From assembly GCF_001581005.1 (NCBI RefSeq), contig NZ_LHZV01000065.1, forward strand, positions 62,001-126,000: a DNA stretch of 64,000 bases. The letters are read 5' to 3'. This document shows, piece by piece, positions 58,401 to 64,000 of the stretch (position 1 is the stretch's first letter; every line of letters starts with the position of its first letter). This DNA comes from Acetobacter orleanensis (GTDB lineage: Bacteria > Pseudomonadota > Alphaproteobacteria > Acetobacterales > Acetobacteraceae). Made by a program: the position numbers and the translations under genes. A model generated the notes under the pieces. That model had not been told where the DNA came from, made no database searches, and worked only from the letters and a program-made list of their open reading frames with translations.

Positions 58401-59633
58401 TCAACTGCCGTTTGAGGCGGATGGCGTTGGCGCGGTAATGCCAGAGAAATCACCGTTGATCAGTGCCTGTTCACGGTAAACGGCCAGAGCCAGACGCTCT
58501 TCCGCCAGAATTGTGACCATGTTTTTCACGAAATTGTCCCGGTCCTGGGTAGAGATCGAAACTGTCGCATCCTCACGGTCAAAAATCTGGGCAGCGAGGC
58601 TGAAGGCCCCGGTCATGAACTTGCCCTGAGCCATGGCCAGCGTTTCTGCAACCGGCAGACCCCACAAGATAGGCCCTGTCAGCCCAAGCGGGTTGGCGAA
58701 CACATAGCGGCTCTGGCCGTCTTTGGTCAGTTCGATGCTGGCCCAGTCAGTCGGGTTGAGGATGTGGCCAGTCGCGGGATATTCCGCCAGAGCCGCCTGC
58801 AACATGGCGAGGCGCAGGCGGTCAATCATGGTTTCGCCCTTGATCAGCACACCAGTGGGCTGACTATATTTAATGGAGGACGCCATGAGTCCCTTGAGGC
58901 TGACGCCCGTGCCATCACCATTCAGCAGCGCGTCATCCTCTTTGTAGGCCAGACCGTAACGCAGACGCCCATCAATATAGCTTTGCAGCATTGGCGCATC
59001 TGCAAGGATCTGCTTGGAGGCCATGACGAAATGGGCAACAGTCCGCACAGGGAGCGTTTCAAGCTCGTACTGGATGTCAGACTGCGGCTTAGGATTGGTC
59101 GGATTTTCAGAAACAAAATCCGCGCTGTTTGTAAATCCGCTTTCCTTGACGAAATCAATGCTGCCAGATCCGGTATTGCCGGGCATCAGCAGGTCACGAA
59201 TAACCAGTTTACGATCGGGTAGCTGGATGAGCTGCGGCTGACGATCCGCCACAACCAGACCTGTGGTGCCGGACGTTCCGGTGCTGCTCGCTGAGGTAAT
59301 GTTTTTCACCTCAATCTGGACCGTCCCTTTCCAGCTGGAGCCACGCGCCATGGCGGCCTTGACTTCATCAGAGGCAATGAAGCGCTGGCCAATGGATTTT
59401 GCCTCTTTTTCACCCTGACCGCCAGAGCGAGCACCTTTCTGCTCAACATCCGTGACGCGGGCTGCCAGTTCGTTCATGTTGGTCAGAGCTTTATCAGCAT
59501 TGGCCTTGGTTTCTGCTGTCACTTCACCAAGGTTTTTCAATTCAGCCTTGGTGGCTTCAGCGAACTGCTTGACTTCATCTGTCGCTTTAACCAGAGCGGT
59601 GACGGCGGCTTTGTATTCGGCTTCTGTAGACAT
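58401..59633 (-). CDS. Phage major capsid protein, HK97 family
   Basis: A 410-residue capsid protein. The N-terminal ~100 residues are a charged coiled-coil delta (scaffold) domain, expected to be removed by the prohead protease. The HK97 fold follows: LIQLPDRKLVIRDLLMPGNT, then FVSENPTNPKPQSDIQYELE, HFVMASKQILADAPMLQSYI and EDDALLNGDGTGVSLKGLMA. Closing segment ILAEERLALAVYREQALING. A hairpin plus T-run stands directly before its RBS. Confidence 0.95.
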   Translation of the reverse strand: MSTEAEYKAAVTALVKATDEVKQFAEATKAELKNLGEVTAETKANADKALTNMNELAARVTDVEQKGARSGGQGEKEAKSIGQRFIASDEVKAAMARGSSWKGTVQIEVKNITSASSTGTSGTTGLVVADRQPQLIQLPDRKLVIRDLLMPGNTGSGSIDFVKESGFTNSADFVSENPTNPKPQSDIQYELETLPVRTVAHFVMASKQILADAPMLQSYIDGRLRYGLAYKEDDALLNGDGTGVSLKGLMASSIKYSQPTGVLIKGETMIDRLRLAMLQAALAEYPATGHILNPTDWASIELTKDGQSRYVFANPLGLTGPILWGLPVAETLAMAQGKFMTGAFSLAAQIFDREDATVSISTQDRDNFVKNMVTILAEERLALAVYREQALINGDFSGITAPTPSASNGS

Positions 59634-59646
59634 GGATTTTTCCCAT

Positions 59647-59671
59647 AAAAAAAGCCGCCCATGTGGCGGCT
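59647..59671 (-). terminator. Hairpin/T-run leader before the capsid gene
   Basis: Stem AGCCGCC / GGCGGCT, loop CATGT, then seven T and ATGGGAAAA on the minus strand, just before the capsid start. Confidence 0.82.
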
Positions 59672-59696
59672 GTGGCTCGGAAAAGCAGTGAGATGG

Positions 59697-60551
59697 TCAG
59701 GAGAGACGGAAGTCTGCCAGACCGGACGGCAGGAGGCTGTCCGGGGCCAACATGGCAGCCCCCGAGACAGACCGGAGTGTGACGAGAACCTCACTCAATT
59801 CCTGCGGCATTTTGAAGGATGGCGAAGACATGGCCGCCTTCATGCCCTCGGGCATGCGGTTGCCTGTCAGCGCCTCATAGGCGTCCTGCAGGTGCGCCAG
59901 AAGCTGCTGGCGCTCATCTGCCGTAGGAGCATCATTCCCCTGCAGGGAGGCATGGAAGATTTTAAGAGCCTGCTCCAGCGCCGCCTGAGCCGCTGTGGTG
60001 TTCAGCGTGGCCTTTACCTCCCGCCCGCCAGACCGCTTTAGCTCGGCAACACGCGCCAGAGCATTGCTGGGATCATCCACAAGGCTGACCTCAAACAGGT
60101 TCGCCTGTTTGATCTGGCGCTTAGGGCCGCCAGGCTCGCTCATTTTCACGGAACCGCCATCCGGCAAGCTGTAGCCGATTGACAGACCACCTAGCGCACC
60201 ATCCTTAACGCGCTGATAGAGCAACTGGCCCGCATCCGTATTGACGCCGGAGATCTTACCCTTAACGCGCAGGCCCTTTCCATCTTCCTGCACGTCATGC
60301 CAGACGCCAGCAGGGATGCCATCACCCCCGAAAATGCCGTGCATGACGTGCATGGGCAGCGTGCGGCCCTGAGATTTACGCTCAGCAATGGATTTTGCGA
60401 ACGCCCCCGGCAGAATGACATCCCCATGGGAATCCACGTTGCCAAAAACGGAGCCGTAACCCTCAACAAGCCCCTCGGCACCCTCAGCACCAGCCGCAGC
60501 CTTAAACTCAAACGGTACGACGCAAACCTCTACGCCCTCAATCATCTTCAT
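59697..60551 (-). CDS. HK97-family prohead protease
   Basis: A 284-residue serine protease (U35/S78 type) that trims the capsid delta domain. The core has GLVEGYGSVFGNVDSHGDVI, the catalytic His in LPMHVMHGIFGGDGIPAGVW, GLRVKGKISGVNTDAGQLLY, and Ser in GALGGLSIGYSLPDGG, then LFEVSLVDDPSNALARV. The C-terminal ~100 residues form a helical extension. Overlaps the portal gene by 14 bases. Confidence 0.93.
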   Translation of the reverse strand: MKMIEGVEVCVVPFEFKAAAGAEGAEGLVEGYGSVFGNVDSHGDVILPGAFAKSIAERKSQGRTLPMHVMHGIFGGDGIPAGVWHDVQEDGKGLRVKGKISGVNTDAGQLLYQRVKDGALGGLSIGYSLPDGGSVKMSEPGGPKRQIKQANLFEVSLVDDPSNALARVAELKRSGGREVKATLNTTAAQAALEQALKIFHASLQGNDAPTADERQQLLAHLQDAYEALTGNRMPEGMKAAMSSPSFKMPQELSEVLVTLRSVSGAAMLAPDSLLPSGLADFRLS

Positions 60552-61863
60552 CTCCTATCGCGCCGCCCTGTTGCGGATTTTGTGGCAGTTCTGCCGGAGC
60601 AGTAACCGGTTTAACGGCTGGCTGGACCGCGATGACGCCAACGTCCGCCAGCTGGATCATCTGCGCCTGGACGGTCAGCGTGTCCGCCCCAGGTATGGGC
60701 GGGAGCCCTTCTTTCTCGCGGACCTCATTGCGGGTTTTGATCCCGTTCTGCACCTGTGTTGCTTCTAGCTGCGCTCTGGCCTGACTATCCGCACGGAGCA
60801 ATGCATCCACATTGTGTTTTGGGAAATATGTCTCCTTTTCTACTGGCAGCAGCAGGCAACGGATGATGGCCTGCTCTATCCGCACCAGCCAGGGCTGAAG
60901 CGTGTATGTGAGGAACCACAGGTTCATCTGCTCCAGACCCGAGCCCCATGCTGTGGATTTTTCCATGCGGCCGATCATGACCGGCGCGACACCGAACCAG
61001 CGGCATATTGTCTCGACATTGAACCCCCGCGCTTGCAGGAGCTGCATGTCTTCCGGGTTCAGACCGATACTCTCAACAGTCCAGCCCCCCTCTAGCAGCG
61101 GCGTTTTTCCCGCATTCAGTGCGCCCCTGTAGTTATTCAGGATTTCCTGAGCACGCGCTGCCTGCGTATCATCCAGCCAGTCTGGACTTTTGATATAAGT
61201 CTGGCTGAGCAAGCCGTTTTTCCACATGGAACCGGCAGCCTCTTCTGCCGCCATTGCAGCCCCCAGCTGCTGGCGACCGGCAGAGATGGGGGAAATGCCC
61301 ATCATGCCATCTAGGCAAAACCCTTTGATGTGGAAGATTTCGGTCTCATCCAGAGTGAGACGCGCCCCCTGATAGCTGTAGGTGTAAACAAGAATTCCGG
61401 TATCCAGATCCCGCCTGACGCTCATCCGGTCAGGCCGCAGCGGGTTTAGTGCGATGATGGTACCATTGCTGCGACGAACCACCTGGGCGAATGCATTGCC
61501 CCAGAGCATCAGGCTACCCACCATAGATGACCAGAACTCTATAGCTGTCATGTCCGCATTCGGAGACGAGTAGAGAATACGGTAAAGCGGGTGATCACGC
61601 GCCAGGACTGATGTGTCATTGCCCTGCCGCTGGTAGAGCTTGAGCGGCATGGACGCGATGGTGTCTGAAATCAGCCGGACACAGGCCCATACTGTATCCA
61701 GCTGCATAGCGGTATCAACCGTTACCAGCTTTCCGCTGACAGTCGGCCCACCCGCTAGGAACGTCCCCAGTCGCAGGTCTGTCAGGGACACCCCTGTGAC
61801 TGTGAGGGCCATGGCATCGACTGCTTTATACAGCCATCCCTTGACCCTGTTCCTGATTTTCAT
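60538..61863 (-). CDS. Phage portal protein, HK97 family
   Basis: A 441-residue portal subunit, the 12-mer DNA entry ring. Seen: TAMQLDTVWACVRLISDTIA, HPLYRILYSSPNADMTAIEF, GNAFAQVVRRSNGTIIALNP and GLEQMNLWFLTYTLQPWLVR, with the C-terminal GIKTRNEVREKEGLPPIPGA. All are standard for HK97 gp3-type portals. Overlaps the terminase stop by four bases. Confidence 0.95.
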   Translation of the reverse strand: MKIRNRVKGWLYKAVDAMALTVTGVSLTDLRLGTFLAGGPTVSGKLVTVDTAMQLDTVWACVRLISDTIASMPLKLYQRQGNDTSVLARDHPLYRILYSSPNADMTAIEFWSSMVGSLMLWGNAFAQVVRRSNGTIIALNPLRPDRMSVRRDLDTGILVYTYSYQGARLTLDETEIFHIKGFCLDGMMGISPISAGRQQLGAAMAAEEAAGSMWKNGLLSQTYIKSPDWLDDTQAARAQEILNNYRGALNAGKTPLLEGGWTVESIGLNPEDMQLLQARGFNVETICRWFGVAPVMIGRMEKSTAWGSGLEQMNLWFLTYTLQPWLVRIEQAIIRCLLLPVEKETYFPKHNVDALLRADSQARAQLEATQVQNGIKTRNEVREKEGLPPIPGADTLTVQAQMIQLADVGVIAVQPAVKPVTAPAELPQNPQQGGAIGDEDD

Positions 61864-63557
61864 GCTGATAGGATTCCTCTGCGCATAAAGCTACTCATAG
61901 TAGTTTTTGCCTGTGGGTTTTTACTCATGAGCACTACTGCATTGAGCAGCGACATAAGCGGGTCGATCTTGAGATAACCAGCTGCCTGTTTGGTGATGAT
62001 GATGGCGTTACCACGCGCCTCCACCTTGGCGTTGCTGACTGCCCAGGCCATGATGGGCTGCCCGCAATGCAGCAGGCTTCCATCGGCCAGTTTTCTTTCT
62101 GCGGTCTTGATAGCGCCAGACAGCGTCCAGCCCTGTGCCACGCCGACCACTCGGGGGCCATCAATGCCGCGCTCTGCCAGAGCATCGACAATTAATCCCA
62201 CGCCCTGCGGATCAAGGCCAACCATGGCAAGCTTTCCGGACTTGTTTACGCCGCCCAACGTGTCGGACAGGTGCTCAACATCCATTCCAGGCTCAGTTAC
62301 GATTACCAGATCACCCTGTTTGCCAAAATCTTCCAGCTGCGAGGCTTCGCGCTTACGCAGTTGCAAAACACCTTCCATCACCCAGCTTTTTGACCACTGG
62401 AGCCACTCAGACGTGACGCTATCCCGACCAAGGATCGTCAGAGAGAGCAGATCATCCAGACCCCCGCCATCAATTCCGGCCACGATCACGTCTGACCGGG
62501 TGATGATTTCATCCACCGTCAGGTCTGGGTCAGCCTGCTGCGCCCAGTAATCCGCGCCAGCCCAGCGGTCATTCCTGAGCGCCAGGCCGATCTCGACATT
62601 CAGATGCTGGGAGGCCCAGCGGTTCAGTTCCTCAAGACTATCGGCTTTCGCCTTTGCATAATCCTGCTTTAGACGCTCGACCGTGATGGAACGACCCGCG
62701 TTCGGCAGGACCATGTGCCAGCAAGCCGGGTCTTCCCACGCAGCAGGCTCACCCGGCAAAGTTGACGGCTTTTGGATATCTTCCGGAAACTCATAAATGA
62801 TTGGAAGCGTATGACCCTGCACAAGGCCATCCCGAATAGAGCGGGCCTGCATCAGGTCAGCCTTAAAGACACCACGAGGTGGTTTTTCGCTTTGCGTGGT
62901 GATGGTCAGCAGGAATGCCTCCGGCTGGCTGATCATGCCACCACGTATCTGCCCCATCACCCGGCTGGCATCTGATTTCTCGGCAATAACGTGCTCTTCA
63001 TCCACCAGAATACCAGATGGCTTCACGCCCGTCATGACGTCGGGGGAGAACGTCTTAATCTGGAGCGTTGCCTTTGTCGGCAGGTAGGTGATTGTCTTTT
63101 TATGTTCCTGAATGTGGAAGCGTCGCCTTAGCCCCTTATCAAGATCAATCATCCCCGCCGACTGGTCGAAAGCGAGCTGAGCGATCTCCTTTGTCGGAGC
63201 GACATCCAAAAATTCTGCACGTGGCCTATCGTTAATCAGCACTGACGTGAGCATCAACCCTGCACCAAGGGTGGTCTTTGCGTTTTTTTTCGGCACAAGA
63301 AGGAACAACTCACGGATCATGCGTTGCCGCGTTTCTGGGTCGAAAGATCCATGCAACGCAAAAACGATTTCACGAAACCATTCGCCCGCAGCATCCGCCA
63401 GTAGCGGAGTGCCAACTACGTCAGGAATACGCAGACGATCAAAAATTTTGACCGCTAGCTCACCGCGCTCAACATTTAAATCCGGCAAGGATGGCATGAG
63501 GGAGCGGCCTGACCTGATACGCTCACGCCAGTCTGGGCAACTCAGATCCCATGTCAT
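61860..63557 (-). CDS. Phage terminase large subunit
   Basis: A 565-residue packaging motor. The ATPase has a Walker A variant VPKKNAKTT (about 88-96), a Walker B GILVDEEH (about 182-189) and the coupling motif region LLTITTQSE. The RNase-H-like nuclease follows with VIVAGIDGGGLDDLLSLTIL (acidic Asp) and later GLIVDALAERG. Type: HK97/lambda-like Terminase_1 family. It shares its first base with the small subunit stop. Confidence 0.95.
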   Translation of the reverse strand: MTWDLSCPDWRERIRSGRSLMPSLPDLNVERGELAVKIFDRLRIPDVVGTPLLADAAGEWFREIVFALHGSFDPETRQRMIRELFLLVPKKNAKTTLGAGLMLTSVLINDRPRAEFLDVAPTKEIAQLAFDQSAGMIDLDKGLRRRFHIQEHKKTITYLPTKATLQIKTFSPDVMTGVKPSGILVDEEHVIAEKSDASRVMGQIRGGMISQPEAFLLTITTQSEKPPRGVFKADLMQARSIRDGLVQGHTLPIIYEFPEDIQKPSTLPGEPAAWEDPACWHMVLPNAGRSITVERLKQDYAKAKADSLEELNRWASQHLNVEIGLALRNDRWAGADYWAQQADPDLTVDEIITRSDVIVAGIDGGGLDDLLSLTILGRDSVTSEWLQWSKSWVMEGVLQLRKREASQLEDFGKQGDLVIVTEPGMDVEHLSDTLGGVNKSGKLAMVGLDPQGVGLIVDALAERGIDGPRVVGVAQGWTLSGAIKTAERKLADGSLLHCGQPIMAWAVSNAKVEARGNAIIITKQAAGYLKIDPLMSLLNAVVLMSKNPQAKTTMSSFMRRGILSA

Positions 63558-63871
63558 CAGTGCATTCCGTTTTTAGTTCCCATGGCTTTCTCCTGAGCTT
63601 TTGGGGAGAGGACGGTATCCCATTCATCCGCCATACTGGTCTGTCCGTCGCCATCTTCAACTTTCGGCGCGAGCCTTGAGTGCATGAACGGAGCAGCTTC
63701 TTTTGCTGCCGACCATCGCGCGCTGAACGGGGCCTCAGGATCTCTCAAAACAGCCCTGAAAAATTCGAGAGGCGTCAGATGCGTGAGATCCCCAATTTCC
63801 GGGCCAGCATAATCGCCTTGCTCTTCCTTTTTTGGGCGTCCAGCACCATCACGCCGGCCACCACGAGCCAT
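63557..63871 (-). CDS. Phage terminase small subunit
   Basis: A 104-residue protein: MARGGRRDGAGRPKKEEQGD, a basic start typical of small terminase subunits that bind the packaging site, then LTPLEFFRAVLRDPEAPFSA and RWSAAKEAAPFMHSRLAPKV. AGGAG lies six bases before the ATG. Adjacent to and overlapping the large subunit by one base. Confidence 0.88.
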   Translation of the reverse strand: MARGGRRDGAGRPKKEEQGDYAGPEIGDLTHLTPLEFFRAVLRDPEAPFSARWSAAKEAAPFMHSRLAPKVEDGDGQTSMADEWDTVLSPKAQEKAMGTKNGMH

Positions 63872-63970
63872 AATTTATCTCCTTTGATTATTTGATTGTT
63901 TTCAAACAGCAGAAAAAATCTGCGCGTGAGACTGGCGCGGTTGGGGTGCCTTAACCCGCCAGACTTTTGC

Positions 63971-64000
63971 CTACCCCCCACCGTTGGCCGGGTCAGGCCA
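63971..64000 (-). CDS. Possible C-terminal end of an upstream prophage gene (HNH endonuclease?)
   Basis: Nine codons reading WPDPANGGG before a TAG run in from the right edge. Acidic-Pro/Gly ends like this are common in the HNH endonucleases that stand before small terminase genes, but nine residues cannot prove a gene. Confidence 0.2.
   Translation of the reverse strand, partial: WPDPANGGG

Noticed and set aside
41152-64000. Gene transfer agent instead of prophage
   Set aside because: A lysis cassette, immunity-type regulators, G/GT chaperones and a very long tape measure favour a lambda/HK97-like siphovirus; the GTA-typical tail set (DUF2460, BR0599, NlpC/P60, large baseplate protein) is not present.
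63872-64000. Cohesive end (cos) site upstream of the small terminase
   Set aside because: A G-rich/C-rich stretch exists near the edge, but nothing specific identifies a nicking site.

Overview
The window is chromosomal DNA of an acetic acid bacterium (Alphaproteobacteria, Acetobacteraceae, most like Acetobacter or a close relative). The assignment rests on the complete pqqABCDE operon, on the alphaproteobacterial block erpA / dgt-argS-SPOR-scpA-scpB-tatB-tatC-serS, on an RpoH-type sigma factor, and on protein sequences of acetobacterial character. No tRNA, rRNA, CRISPR array, insertion sequence or transposase was seen.

Layout. 1-9.4 kb: housekeeping block (Fe-S insertion protein fragment, dGTPase, ArgRS, SPOR protein, condensin subunits ScpA/ScpB, TatB/TatC, SerRS), closed by a strong terminator. 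9.4-20.5 kb: mixed accessory and metabolic genes (TolC-like protein, a PadR-DUF1700-GIN operon, a methyltransferase, IlvE, SelO, an iron-type ABC permease plus ATPase, two very small stress-type genes, DUF488 and DUF2945 proteins). 20.9-32.6 kb: RluD-like synthase, RpoH, an acetyltransferase, the operon aminotransferase-hom-glpX-recJ, a lipoprotein, a ClpP with an altered catalytic triad, and a ferritin-like protein. 32.9-41.2 kb: pqqABCDE with an attenuator after pqqA, then a surface polysaccharide group (flippase, ELM1-like protein, GT2 glycosyltransferase) and a molybdate-binding Mop protein.

From about 41.2 kb to the right edge lies the late half of a lambda/HK97-like siphovirus prophage, read leftwards: small and large terminase, portal, prohead protease, HK97-fold capsid, head-tail connectors, tail tube, tail assembly chaperones G/GT, a 1963-residue tape measure, tail-tip genes and a lysis cassette. 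The integrase and early genes must lie beyond 64 kb.

Three things stand out in the prophage. (1) Between tape measure and tail-tip genes sits a cassette with two divergent ribbon-helix-helix repressors, inverted operators and a KilA-N/antirepressor protein: the architecture of the phage P22 immI (mnt / arc-ant) region, with an additional gene for a twin-arginine-signal protein. (2) The tail chaperone gene ends in an in-frame GGGAAAC slippery heptamer followed directly by its stop, and the -1 frame is open into the next gene, so a programmed -1 frameshift is predicted. (3) Six late genes are each preceded by a small hairpin plus T-run placed immediately before the ribosome binding site; two of these leaders are almost identical copies. 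On the host side the best leads are ClpP with Asn in place of the catalytic Asp, and a DUF488 gene whose conserved N-terminus can only be reached from an ATT start.
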